Shown piece after piece: positions 9,806 to 18,413 of a stretch of 64,000 nucleotides of DNA (position 1 is its first letter; the number at the start of each line of letters is the position of its first letter). The DNA comes from Bacteroidota bacterium (GTDB lineage: Bacteria; Bacteroidota; Ignavibacteria; Ignavibacteriales; Melioribacteraceae), in NCBI GenBank assembly GCA_021824635.1, contig JAKAKD010000083.1:1-64000 (forward strand). The letters run 5' to 3'. The notes under the pieces were generated by a model. It was not told the DNA's origin and did not search any database. It saw only the letters and a program-made list of their open reading frames with translations. Both the position numbers and the translations under genes were made by a program.

Positions 9806-9837
9806 AAACCCGAACTGTTATTCATAGTCCGGGTTTT
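9805..9837 (+). terminator. Rho-independent terminator
   Basis: AAAACCCG and CGGGTTTT form an 8-bp stem that ends in a run of T. It begins at the stop codon of the small exported protein gene. The convergent DUF1579 gene ends 25 bp further on. Confidence 0.85.
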
Positions 9838-9862
9838 TTTAATCAATTTTTAATTGGAAAAT

Positions 9863-10444
9863 TTATTTTACTCGCGTGTAATCAATCTGCATGTTCTTAA
9901 CTTCTTTTCCGCCGTCAATCATATACATTACCATTTGCTGATGATCATCATCAATTTGTTTCATTACAGTCTTTGTCATCTGATCTTTACCGGTCATCGG
10001 ATCAACCATCGTTCCCGTATAAACAATATCACCGGTTTTATCATCCATTTTCCCTTTCAAATTCAAAGCACCGGTTCCAAAATTATCAATCCAAATACTG
10101 ATATACTCTTTGGTGGCGTTATCAAAAGCGTCCAATCCTATTCCTTCGAAAGGCATTCCCATCATATTTCCGGTGATATAGGATTTTAAATATCTGCCGC
10201 CGAGAATCATTTCGTATTTTGCGGTTGCTTCAGATTTTGCTTCCTGACCATCCATAAAATTAGTTACAGTAGCTTTCCAATCACCGGCCATCTTAGCAAA
10301 CTGCTGATGAACCGGGCCAGGTGTCATATACTCCTGCCACTTTTTCATCATTTCTGCTTGATCTCCCTGCTGAGCAAAATTAGAGGAAGTTGAAAAGAAG
10401 ATTGCCAACAACATCATTACGGTGAATAATGTTTTAATCTTCAT
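9863..10444 (-). CDS. Exported DUF1579 family protein
   Basis: 193 residues with a signal peptide of about 24. The rest matches the DUF1579 family: a lipocalin-like beta-barrel beginning with HQQFAKMAGDWKA and including YEMILGGRYLKS, EGIGLDAFDN and WIDNFGTG. The biochemical role of the family is unknown. Transcribed alone, convergent with the preceding gene. AAGGAG stands before the ATG. Confidence 0.85.
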   Translation of the reverse strand: MKIKTLFTVMMLLAIFFSTSSNFAQQGDQAEMMKKWQEYMTPGPVHQQFAKMAGDWKATVTNFMDGQEAKSEATAKYEMILGGRYLKSYITGNMMGMPFEGIGLDAFDNATKEYISIWIDNFGTGALNLKGKMDDKTGDIVYTGTMVDPMTGKDQMTKTVMKQIDDDHQQMVMYMIDGGKEVKNMQIDYTRVK

Positions 10445-10555
10445 TGTGGTGCTCCTTTCTGATTTGATTTAGAGTTGTGATGAAATATAATAGTTATAGT
10501 ATAAGATAGAAAGTGTATTCTTCAGCCGATTAAGAAAACACTCAAAGCCAGATAT

Positions 10556-11767
10556 TTAATTGAATTTTGCAGAGCGATTATTCAAACGCAAAAATAAAAT
10601 TGTTGAAATTATTCCCAACACAAACGCGCCGCTCCAAAGTATTGTTGAGCTGAAATGATCTAAAACCAAAGCACCAAGCCATGGTCCGACCATTAAAGAA
10701 AAACTGAATGTTACCTGAAAATATCCCATATATTCGCCGCGGCGTTGTTGAGGCGAAAGCACTGCTGTGTATGATGCGCTTGAAGGAAAGAAAATCATTT
10801 CGCCGAAAGTCCAAATGACAATTGTAACAACAATAAGAACCAGACTCTGAGAAATAACCATTGCGCCATAACCGACTGCGCATAGAAGAGCTCCAAGCGC
10901 AAGAGATTTCCGGTCATCCCAATGCGACATTGCATTGTTAAGAGGGACTTCCACTAAAATAATCAGCACCGTGTTAACTGCCATTAATATTCCAAAAGTT
11001 GCCGTAGAATATTTTAAATCATGAACTATGTATAAAGGAAGCCCTCCAAGAAATTGGAAGAAGACTAATTCAACCGGAATGAGAGCAAGCATAAAAAGTA
11101 AAAACGTTTTGTCTTTTAAAATTGAAAGTGATTGTTTTTGGGTTATCGCTGGTTCGAAAATTAAATTTTCTTCTTTCTTTTCGCTTCTTACTTTTTTCCG
11201 CGGTCTAATCTGCGAGATCATCAAAAAAATTCCGGCAAGAATTGATGTTATTCCGTTTACGTAAAACAAAAGCGAGAAGTTGAACGCCGAAAGAAATCCT
11301 CCGACAACAGGACCGATACTCATTCCAAGATTAATGGCAAGACGATTCAGCGCAAAAGCAGTCTTACGCTGTTCCGGTTTAACTTCATTTGAGATAAGAG
11401 AAAGATTTGCCGGGCGGAATGCCTCGCTGATAACAGCCCATAATAGTGTAACAACCAGTATTGCATAGTAATTCTGAACAAAGGAATATAAAATAATTAC
11501 AACGCCGGTAAGTATTAAAGATGATTTCATCACTAGTAAAGAGCCGAGTTTATCACTTAGCTTTCCCACAAAAGGCGCGGTAATTAAAGCTCCGGCACCG
11601 TAAAAAGCGAGAACCATTCCCGCGGCGCTTTGGCTTACGGCGATTTTTGTCGTCATGTAAATAACCAGAAACGGAAGAACCATTGTTCCGCTGCGGTTGA
11701 TCAGTGTTGCCGCCGTTACTAACCAAACATTTCGCGGTATATTTTTTAGTCCTCTCCAGGGATTCAT
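10556..11767 (-). CDS. MFS family exporter
   Basis: 403 residues, about 12 hydrophobic segments, typical of a major facilitator superfamily drug/H+ antiporter-like carrier. The signature GKLSDKLG in the loop after the second helix fits the family motif A. A central cytoplasmic linker is rich in Arg/Lys/Glu. The substrate cannot be predicted. Single gene. Confidence 0.9.
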   Translation of the reverse strand: MNPWRGLKNIPRNVWLVTAATLINRSGTMVLPFLVIYMTTKIAVSQSAAGMVLAFYGAGALITAPFVGKLSDKLGSLLVMKSSLILTGVVIILYSFVQNYYAILVVTLLWAVISEAFRPANLSLISNEVKPEQRKTAFALNRLAINLGMSIGPVVGGFLSAFNFSLLFYVNGITSILAGIFLMISQIRPRKKVRSEKKEENLIFEPAITQKQSLSILKDKTFLLFMLALIPVELVFFQFLGGLPLYIVHDLKYSTATFGILMAVNTVLIILVEVPLNNAMSHWDDRKSLALGALLCAVGYGAMVISQSLVLIVVTIVIWTFGEMIFFPSSASYTAVLSPQQRRGEYMGYFQVTFSFSLMVGPWLGALVLDHFSSTILWSGAFVLGIISTILFLRLNNRSAKFN

Positions 11768-11934
11768 AGATTAATAAATTTTATCCGGTGTTTTCTTTAC
11801 TATGTTTTTAATAAATCATGTCAATACAAAAATAACAAATCCGTGCTCTCGTCATAATGGAACATCTCTATCTGATAACTTAAAAAGATTTTTTACGATT
11901 ATTTTCCTTCATCAATTAATTGGAGTTACGTTTT

Positions 11935-12684
11935 ATGAATATATATAAATCAAAATCTCTTCCAATCTATTTTTTCTTATTAACCGGCATTATTTTGTTT
12001 CATGGCAACAAGATCAAAGCTCAAAACAACCATGAGAGAAAGCTGACTAATTTAAAAGTTCTTCCGCAGGATATTGATCCGCATGAATTGCGCAGCATTA
12101 TGCAAAGTTTTACAAACGCGCTGGGAGTACATTGCGATTACTGCCACGATGAAGACAAAGGAGAAGCATCGGATGTGAAGCCGGAAAAACAAATCGCGCG
12201 TGTTATGATGAAGATGAGAACCAACATTAACGATACATTTTTAAAAGAGGCGCGAACAATAAAAAGTGATATTGTAAATATCAATTGTGTTAATTGCCAT
12301 CACGGATCTCCCAAGGTTACTCTCCTTGAAGATGAACTTTACTTAACTTATCAGAAAAGCGGGTTCGATTCTGCAATTGAGAAATACAACTCTCTAAAAA
12401 AAGAGTATTACGGCGGAGCCATTTATGATTTTCGCGAGATTTCACTTATTTCATTCGCCGCAAAACTTTCTAACGATAAAAAATTTGATGACGCACTAAA
12501 GATTCTTGACAAGAATTTGGAAATTTTTCCTCAATCAACCAGAACATTGAACGCCGCCGCAAACACATATATGAACGAAGGAGATAAGGAAAAAGCTCTC
12601 ATTTATTTTGAAAAAACACTGGCAATAGATCCAAATGACCGGTTCGCCCGGTTAATGATAAACCGTATAAAAGAGAATAAATAA
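11935..12684 (+). CDS. Periplasmic dihaem c-type cytochrome with TPR repeats
   Basis: 249 residues from an ATG with GGAG 9 nt upstream (an earlier in-frame TTG lacks a site). Signal peptide about 1-30. Two haem c motifs, CDYCH at residue 67 and CVNCH at 118, lie in a region like the photosynthetic reaction-centre cytochrome c subunit family found in many non-phototrophs. The C-terminal half carries TPR-like helices (KALIYFEKTLAIDPND). Likely a periplasmic electron carrier. Its redox partner is not identified nearby; the octahaem cytochrome is 8 kb away. Confidence 0.85.
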   Translation: MNIYKSKSLPIYFFLLTGIILFHGNKIKAQNNHERKLTNLKVLPQDIDPHELRSIMQSFTNALGVHCDYCHDEDKGEASDVKPEKQIARVMMKMRTNINDTFLKEARTIKSDIVNINCVNCHHGSPKVTLLEDELYLTYQKSGFDSAIEKYNSLKKEYYGGAIYDFREISLISFAAKLSNDKKFDDALKILDKNLEIFPQSTRTLNAAANTYMNEGDKEKALIYFEKTLAIDPNDRFARLMINRIKENK

Positions 12685-12695
12685 CTTTATTCCGG

Positions 12696-12722
12696 TCGGT
12701 TTGCTTATCAATAGCAGACCGG
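12696..12722 (+). terminator. Stem-loop after the dihaem cytochrome gene
   Basis: CGGTTTGCT and AGCAGACCG form a 9-bp stem with one G-U pair and a 7-nt loop. No long T tract follows, so termination is only probable. Confidence 0.45.
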
Positions 12723-12821
12723 CTGTATTATCCGCCAAAGTATAATTAATTGAATTCTTCTTACAAATAATCTTCCAAATCGCTAACTTTCAACTGTTGA
12801 AATTCATCAAGGAGAATTATT

Positions 12822-13268
12822 ATGAGAATTCTGAAATATTTTTTCATTCCCTTACTTATTTTTATAACCGCCGCGTGTTCTTCTCTTGTGCTTAAACCGG
12901 CAGATTTTTCGTGGCCAATAGAAAACGCTCTTAAGGTTGACAACAAAGGATTTGTTGAAGAACAGAGATATGCATTTACTTTAAAAGTAAAATCTCTTTT
13001 CTTCGAAGAGTTTGCCGACTCAACCAATTTTGCGGGAAAGGAGATAAGAATCATCCGGGATAAACTCGGTTATGTTTATATGACCGGCAAAAATTTTAAG
13101 AATGTTTACGTTTTTATGTCAACGGAAGGCGGAATGAAACTCGAAGAAAAAATCATGGTTTCTGAAAAAGGTTTGGTCTCACCGGCTTTCAATCAAAAAT
13201 CACCGAACATCGAACTCCTTGATTCTCCAAATAAATATTTATTGAACAACAAAGGCATTGTGAGGTAA
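12822..13268 (+). CDS. Small lipoprotein of unknown function
   Basis: 148 residues. A lipobox (ITAAC) puts the lipidated Cys at residue 19. The remainder is mixed beta/alpha without a family I recognise. AAGGAG precedes the ATG. The next gene starts 4 bp after the stop, so the lipoprotein and the coiled-coil membrane protein form an operon and may work together at the envelope. Confidence 0.75.
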   Translation: MRILKYFFIPLLIFITAACSSLVLKPADFSWPIENALKVDNKGFVEEQRYAFTLKVKSLFFEEFADSTNFAGKEIRIIRDKLGYVYMTGKNFKNVYVFMSTEGGMKLEEKIMVSEKGLVSPAFNQKSPNIELLDSPNKYLLNNKGIVR

Positions 13269-13272
13269 TGAA

Positions 13273-14529
13273 ATGAAACCAAATAAATTTTTCTTTTTGA
13301 CACTATTTTTTACCGCCTTTGTGTTAAACCAAACATCACTTGCTCAATCTGATCGTGAAAAAGTAAATAATTTCGATTCCCGTTATAAACAATACGAGAA
13401 CGCAATTAAAAACGCAGCGTCTTTGGCAGAGTGTAATGTAATTGCAGAAAATATTGCAAAATTAAAAACGGAATTTGCCGATTCGAAAACTCTTATTGAA
13501 AAATCTTTACAAATAAATTACGATGATGCTTTTTCAAAAATTGAACGTGCTCTTGAAGTCCGCAAAGGTGACTTTACTCAGATCGTTCAATTGACAACCG
13601 AAGTCGGTTCTTTGAAAGACAAAGTTTCGGAATTGAGTCAGCAGAATGAAGGCTTGATCGTTCAAATCAAACAATTGCAGATACAATCAAATAAAGACGC
13701 GCAGACAATAGCATCGTTATCAAAATTAGTTTCTCAATTGAAAGCCAACATTGCACAGCGCGATGAACTTGTGCGCGGAATTGTTGATAGTCTACTTCAA
13801 GAATTTGTTAAAACCCCGGGAACACTTGACGAGGCGGAGAAACAATTGGTCTTCAAAAAAGTTGACAACGGAAATCTCTTCTTTAATATTGAACGCACCA
13901 TAAGCGACAACGTTCAATTTATGAAAGTTACACAGACTACGCCGGAAGACCTTTCTAAAATGAAGGAACAGTACAAAGATTTCAACAAAGTGTGGCGCCA
14001 GGTTGGTCCTAAACTTGCGGAAGTTTATTTGAACCGGCGCGATAAATCAGCACAGATTGCAAATATAGACAACATGTTTGCAGATTGGAATGCTCGGTTG
14101 AATGAAGAGATGTGGGGACAGATAAACAGACTCTTCCGCAGCCAAAAGCTTGCTGTGCTTCCGTTTAGAAGCGGAGATCAATTTGTAAACAGCGTTAACG
14201 CTTTTGTTGATGATGAGATAAAAAATTACGGAGTTAAAAGCTCGTCCGAATCTCAGAATACATTCTACGCTTTTACAGACAGCGTTTACTTTAAAACTAT
14301 TCAGCCGGTTTGGGTTCCTTTGTTAATTGAAAACAACATGATGACTGAAGCAAACAAAGATTCCGTTGAAAAACGAATTGCTGTTTGGAAAGAAAAAGTT
14401 GCACCAAGTTCAAAGATGAATTGGTTTTATGTCGGCGGTGCCGCCATAATTGTCTTTTTAATAATTGCTTATTTTTTAAAAGGAAGGAAGAAAGTAGTTG
14501 TAGTCAAGGAAGAAAATAAGACTGAATAA
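13273..14529 (+). CDS. Exported coiled-coil protein with C-terminal membrane anchor
   Basis: 418 residues. Signal peptide about 1-24, then a long predicted coiled coil (about 100-165: repeated Leu/Ile/Gln heptads such as VSELSQQNEGLIVQI). A globular helical middle follows. One transmembrane segment (about 384-404) precedes a short basic tail. The topology suggests a periplasmic body anchored in the inner membrane. No family recognised. Partner of the upstream lipoprotein gene. Confidence 0.75.
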   Translation: MKPNKFFFLTLFFTAFVLNQTSLAQSDREKVNNFDSRYKQYENAIKNAASLAECNVIAENIAKLKTEFADSKTLIEKSLQINYDDAFSKIERALEVRKGDFTQIVQLTTEVGSLKDKVSELSQQNEGLIVQIKQLQIQSNKDAQTIASLSKLVSQLKANIAQRDELVRGIVDSLLQEFVKTPGTLDEAEKQLVFKKVDNGNLFFNIERTISDNVQFMKVTQTTPEDLSKMKEQYKDFNKVWRQVGPKLAEVYLNRRDKSAQIANIDNMFADWNARLNEEMWGQINRLFRSQKLAVLPFRSGDQFVNSVNAFVDDEIKNYGVKSSSESQNTFYAFTDSVYFKTIQPVWVPLLIENNMMTEANKDSVEKRIAVWKEKVAPSSKMNWFYVGGAAIIVFLIIAYFLKGRKKVVVVKEENKTE

Positions 14530-14558
14530 AAAAAAAGAAATGATGGAAAGATTAATAG

Positions 14559-14666
14559 GAGGGTGTCTCACAAGTAATGTTTTATTTAACAATAGAACGA
14601 CGAAGACGCGGATTCAACTGATTTATGCAGATTTAAAAGTTGAGTAATTACTTTTGAGACACCCTC
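14559..14666. repeat. Inverted-repeat element (MITE-like)
   Basis: 20-bp arms at 14559-14578 and 14647-14666 match with a single mismatch (arm core GAGGGTGTCTCA). They enclose about 68 bp that include short GCGGATT/GCAGATT-type words. It lies between convergent genes and its right arm abuts the stop codon of the methyltransferase gene. It may be a small non-autonomous element and could also act as a transcription stop. Confidence 0.7.
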
Positions 14667-15302
14667 TTATCTTTTAAAATATACTTTTACAAAACGTTTA
14701 CCCGTTGATAATTTTATTTCGGTTTCTTCTTCACAAATCAATCCCAGTTTTTCTGCTTCCTTTCTAAATTCATCCGGTTCTACAAGTTTTATAAACGGTT
14801 CGAGAATTTTAACGCTTATAAATTGGGTTTTAGAAACAGCCGACAAGCTTTCGCTTGGCAATTGCAGTACAACCGATAAAACACCGCCGGGTTTAAGCCA
14901 TTTATAAATCTTAGAAAGAAGTTTTTCAACATCAACGTATTCAAAAATTAATGCGGCGTGTACCAGATCGAAAACTGAATCCGTTAATTCAATTTCATTT
15001 AGATCTGCGCATATTAGCTGAAGATTCGGAACATCTTGTATAAACCAGGCTCTGCATTCGGCAACGTATTTGAAATTAATATCTATTCCAACTACCCGGT
15101 CGTAAGCATTTTGGATTAAATGCTGAAATCCGTTTCCTGCGGTGGATCCCAAAACACATAACGACTTGGGAGATAACTCGTTAAGAACAACTTCAAATAC
15201 TTCATCAAGCATCTGGAGTTGCTGCACATTTGATGCGGACATATGTCCCTCATAATCTTCGAGCGGAATTTGCAGCCACGGGTTTTCCATCTCATTTTTC
15301 AA
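14667..15302 (-). CDS. Class I SAM-dependent methyltransferase
   Basis: 211 residues with a Rossmann methyltransferase core. Motif I is the variant VLGSTAGNG, the acidic ribose-binding residue is in VVGIDIN, and FDLVHAALIFEYVD corresponds to motif IV/post-II. The substrate is unknown. Its start overlaps the Memo-like gene by 4 bp (ATGA), so the two are translationally coupled. Confidence 0.85.
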   Translation of the reverse strand: MKNEMENPWLQIPLEDYEGHMSASNVQQLQMLDEVFEVVLNELSPKSLCVLGSTAGNGFQHLIQNAYDRVVGIDINFKYVAECRAWFIQDVPNLQLICADLNEIELTDSVFDLVHAALIFEYVDVEKLLSKIYKWLKPGGVLSVVLQLPSESLSAVSKTQFISVKILEPFIKLVEPDEFRKEAEKLGLICEEETEIKLSTGKRFVKVYFKR

Positions 15303-16375
15303 TTTTTATTTCCCATATATAATCCTTCTGTAAACCAGCCGCACCAGTGCCTGTATGAAAACACGGCTGTTAATCCCATGCTTGTATTTTTAACGGGTAA
15401 AACTTTTTCTGTAAACGTATCCGAATATTTAAATAGTTTTCCATAAAGTCCACCTTTATCAAATTCATTAAGAATTTTTGTAACTGTTAGAAGACCGAGT
15501 GTAATCGGATATCTTCCGCACCAAATTGGAATTGGTTTTTTATTTGTTGAATCCGGCCAGAGTTCCGTTGTTAATTTTTTAATGCCGGTATGATTTATTA
15601 CTCCGGCAAGATTTTGTTTTAAGATCCTTCGATCATTTTCTGTTGCAAGTTTATGTGCGTTCGCATCTAAACCATACGGGGAATTGTTGAAATCTTCTCC
15701 GTAATGATTTGCATCGTTCGAAATAAGAAAGAAAATATCTTTACCCAATTCAAGTTTATTTGCGCGGATATATTCCGAAATAATTTGCATCAGCCGAGTA
15801 CTCATCTCGTCCACTCTTTCAAACGGCATTTGTGTTACCATTATAGGTGTAATTTTTATATCTCTGTTATAATATTGCAGAAACGGAATCAGTGCCTCAA
15901 TCGAATGCTCTATGCTGTGTGCTTTATTGCTGACGATATAATCATCTTTCGGCAATTTGGATTTTATAATTTCCCGCAGCGGTGATACTTCTACATCTTT
16001 GTATGGTCCGCGCCATTTATCAAACTCATCAAGAATTAAAACGTTGGAAAGAACCCCCATCTCTTTGCGAACAGAGCCGTGCGTAACACCGAAGATAACA
16101 ACTTCCTTTGTTTTAATGTTTTTGTATAACGGATAATAAACATTTCCTGCATAGAGATAATCATCGTGAACAGAAATTGCCGCAACCAAATTTTTTGATT
16201 CTTCCTTTAGTTTGCCTGAATTTTCTTTTGACAGATAATCCACGAAATGATTCATCTCGCCAGCATCCCAGCAAAAGCCAATGTTATCGCGTATTGGACG
16301 TATAGTTTGGGAATTGATAATGGCGAATTGAGAATTGAGAATTAGAATAACAAAAAAATATAGTAATAATTTCAT
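15299..16375 (-). CDS. Memo-family protein (AmmeMemoRadiSam system protein B-like), exported
   Basis: 358 residues. The Memo domain is recognisable from HDDYLYAG, FGVTHGS and SNDANHYGEDF, the positions where the family has its conserved metal-site-like residues. Unlike most family members it begins with a hydrophobic signal-like segment. Part of that segment (NSQFAIINSQ) is encoded by a heptad DNA array. It is the first gene of a two-gene operon with a methyltransferase. The radical-SAM and AMMECR1 partners of the classical trio are not in the window. Confidence 0.85.
   Translation of the reverse strand: MKLLLYFFVILILNSQFAIINSQTIRPIRDNIGFCWDAGEMNHFVDYLSKENSGKLKEESKNLVAAISVHDDYLYAGNVYYPLYKNIKTKEVVIFGVTHGSVRKEMGVLSNVLILDEFDKWRGPYKDVEVSPLREIIKSKLPKDDYIVSNKAHSIEHSIEALIPFLQYYNRDIKITPIMVTQMPFERVDEMSTRLMQIISEYIRANKLELGKDIFFLISNDANHYGEDFNNSPYGLDANAHKLATENDRRILKQNLAGVINHTGIKKLTTELWPDSTNKKPIPIWCGRYPITLGLLTVTKILNEFDKGGLYGKLFKYSDTFTEKVLPVKNTSMGLTAVFSYRHWCGWFTEGLYMGNKN
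16310..16344. repeat. Heptad array in the signal-peptide region of the Memo-like gene
   Basis: Five 7-bp units: GGAATTG, ATAATGG, CGAATTG, AGAATTG, AGAATTA. In the minus-strand gene they encode NSQFAIINSQ, in the same register as the array in the large glycosidase gene. Confidence 0.75.
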
Positions 16376-16426
16376 TTGGAGAAATTCCTTCGTCTAGGTT
16401 TTTATTTTATCAATGATACTTTTTCT

Positions 16427-17209
16427 TTAATGAAATTCCATCTTAGATTCTAGGTTGGTGTAACTTTCAAATTCTTTTAACAATTTATAATTCACAAGCT
16501 GTTTTGTATAATAGAAATATTCCAGATTCGTTGATTCAAGAATATTATTTGTAATGGAGATTGCGTCATTACGGTAATTGTTGACAGAAGTTAGTTGATT
16601 AATTAGTCCAAGATTTTTTAATGTTTCCGCGTCCAGAATTTTTTCACCGTAAAGTATTTCCTGTGTTTTTGATAGCCCTATCTGTTTTTCCATAAAGAAT
16701 GGAACTCCGCCGCTTGGATGTAAACCATATTCTTTTGAATTAAGATGCACTAATAAATTAGGGTTTGCAATTCTATAATCCGCGGCTAGACTCAATCCCC
16801 AGAATGGCGAAACCACACAATGGGAAAGAGCCACAAAAATCATTTTAGGCAGTTCAACTATTTTTCTAATAAAACTGTTAAGCATATTAATTTGGATTGA
16901 CCGCGATTTATGATCAACAATTTTTTTGATTATGCGCGGTTCTTCAGGGTGGATATCTTCTCCTGTCAATGATTTCAGATGTTTAGCGTATACATAATCT
17001 CCAAAACAATATTCATCTCCGATAAAAAGAATTCCCTTAACTATCCGATCGTGACCGGCAAAATCAAATCATTCAAGTAATTCTATGTTCTCTTCAATAT
17101 TTAAGAGACCTTGAAATCCATCTGATTTAGGCTCCAGAATAATAATCGAACCAACTTTGGAACTTTTGATGTTTTCAAGTTCAAACTCTACTTTCATTTC
17201 TTTTTCCAT
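16427..17209 (-). pseudogene. Enoyl-CoA hydratase/isomerase-like (crotonase fold) gene interrupted by one TGA
   Basis: The frame from the ATG at 17209 is open for 260 codons except for a TGA at codon 47 (17071-17069). Both sides read as one protein: MEKEMKVEFELE... before the stop, and FDFAGHD... continuing into a crotonase domain (WGLSLAADYRIAN, GLHPSGGVPFF). The downstream part alone could start at a TTG (16969) and give 180 residues lacking the first beta-strands. The likeliest reading is a recent nonsense mutation (for example TGG to TGA) or an assembly error. Recoding is less likely, as other genes here end normally in TGA. The substrate is unknown; the gene stands alone. Confidence 0.75.
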
Positions 17210-17277
17210 AACAACCTCTGGCTCGTTTATTTGTTAAATGTTCCGCAAAAATGTAACTAATTATTTTATGATATTGA

Positions 17278-17305
17278 AGTGGTTTCCCCTCTAGACTCAA
17301 CCACT
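17278..17305. other. Short hairpin in otherwise empty sequence
   Basis: AGTGGTT and AACCACT form a 7-bp stem with a 14-nt loop between the crotonase pseudogene and the small-protein module. It could terminate the minus-strand module. The remainder of 17210-17500 shows nothing recognisable. Confidence 0.35.
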
Positions 17306-17500
17306 ATTGAATCCGTTTATTGGAATTTTAACCTTTAGAGGAATAAACTTACTTTTTGCTTTGCAAAACTATTACAGCGCTCATCTCAATGGGTAGTATC
17401 TATTGAATTTTACTCTCTTAAATCTGCCGAGTAATTATTTGGTGATCGGGTGTGTGTAAATTTATAGATTAATTGTCGGTTAGATAAAAAGAGAGGTTTG

Positions 17501-17863
17501 TTAATTCTTTGGTGGACTTTTAAGATCTGACGATAATAGATATTCTGGCGTTATTGAAGAGATCAGAGATTGACTTTTAAATACTCCGAAACATTTGATA
17601 GTATCGAAATATGGAGGACAATTTATTAAAGAAAGATGGTCGGCTTTTGTTTGCGGATCCCGCTCTTCTTTGTTCTGATGATTGCTCCTGATATACAATA
17701 CATCTGAAAGGAAATAATTGTTTTCAATTGTGGGAGTATTGTTGTGATTTCTTGTCCCATAATAATTTGGAGTAATGGAAATAGTTACACTAGAAGAAAT
17801 AGTAAGTAAGAACAACTCACTATAAATTATTATGGATTTAAGAAAAGTGTTCATCGGAAACAT
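17501..17863 (-). CDS. Small exported protein of unknown function
   Basis: 120 residues, or 117 from a second ATG three codons on. The N-terminus is signal-like (FLKSIIIYSELFLLTISSSVT). The rest is Asn/Ser/Pro-rich with two Cys. No family recognised. Support that it is real: it starts 2 bp after the stop of a 38-codon membrane-protein ORF that has a good ribosome-binding site, which suggests coupling. It could still be a chance ORF in a gene-poor stretch. Confidence 0.45.
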   Translation of the reverse strand: MFPMNTFLKSIIIYSELFLLTISSSVTISITPNYYGTRNHNNTPTIENNYFLSDVLYIRSNHQNKEERDPQTKADHLSLINCPPYFDTIKCFGVFKSQSLISSITPEYLLSSDLKSPPKN

Positions 17864-17865
17864 TT

Positions 17866-17982
17866 CTATAAGAATGTTTTTATAATGAACATGAGAATTC
17901 CCAAAGCGATCATTAAAAACAATAGCTTTAGTAATTCTTTGCCGAAACCTGAACTCTTAGAGTTCTCGGGTGTGTTAGACAT
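17866..17982 (-). CDS. 38-residue single-pass membrane protein
   Basis: Very short ORF starting MSNTPENSKSSGFGKELLK. A 17-18 residue hydrophobic helix (LLFLMIALGILMFII) follows, then a KTFL tail. GAGG lies 5 nt before the ATG. A polar start followed by one helix is typical of bacterial small membrane proteins. It is immediately followed by the small exported protein gene. No homologue recognised. Confidence 0.55.
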   Translation of the reverse strand: MSNTPENSKSSGFGKELLKLLFLMIALGILMFIIKTFL

Positions 17983-18124
17983 GTGACCTCATTTTTTGTT
18001 AATTGATATTATTATTTATTTGCCGAAAGGCGTTGTAAAATTATGAAAATTTTGAGGATTGGTATGGTTTTTAAAATACTATTAATAAGAACGGTTTTTT
18101 TTGAATGGGGTTTTAAAATGAAAA

Positions 18125-18151
18125 AGCTCGATTCTGGACTAGAATCGAGCT
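18125..18151 (-). terminator. Terminator of tRNA-Lys
   Basis: AGCTCGATTCT and AGAATCGAGCT make a perfect 11-bp stem with a 5-nt loop. On the minus strand it ends in TTTTTC, 7 nt downstream of the tRNA 3' end. Confidence 0.9.
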
Positions 18152-18158
18152 AAAAGAG

Positions 18159-18231
18159 TGCACCCAGGGGGACTCGAACCCCCGACCTGATGATTAAGAG
18201 TCATATGCTCTACCAACTGAGCTATGGGTGC
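18159..18231 (-). tRNA. trnK: tRNA-Lys (anticodon CTT)
   Basis: Complete cloverleaf on the minus strand. The acceptor stem GCACCCA/TGGGTGC, D arm TAGCTCAGTTGGTAGAGCA, anticodon loop CTCTTAA and T arm GGGTTCGAGTCCC are all visible. Discriminator A, no encoded CCA. Confidence 0.97.
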
Positions 18232-18337
18232 GGCGTAAAAATAAATAAAAATCGTGTGCTGGCAAAACGATACCGGAAAGAAATTAATTTTGAAAAAAGA
18301 AAAGGATGGGGATGAAATTGAGGCAAATAAAAAAATA

Positions 18338-18361
18338 GGACTTCCGTTAATCCGAAAGCCC
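18338..18361 (-). terminator. Terminator of the APC permease gene
   Basis: On the minus strand GGGCTTTCG pairs with CGGAAGTCC (two G-U pairs) around a 6-nt loop. It is followed by TATTTTTTTATTT. It stands about 50 bp after the permease stop codon. Confidence 0.75.
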
Positions 18362-18413
18362 TATGAAAGAATATATTCTTGTTAAGAACAAATCAATTTG
18401 CTTGATCTATTTT

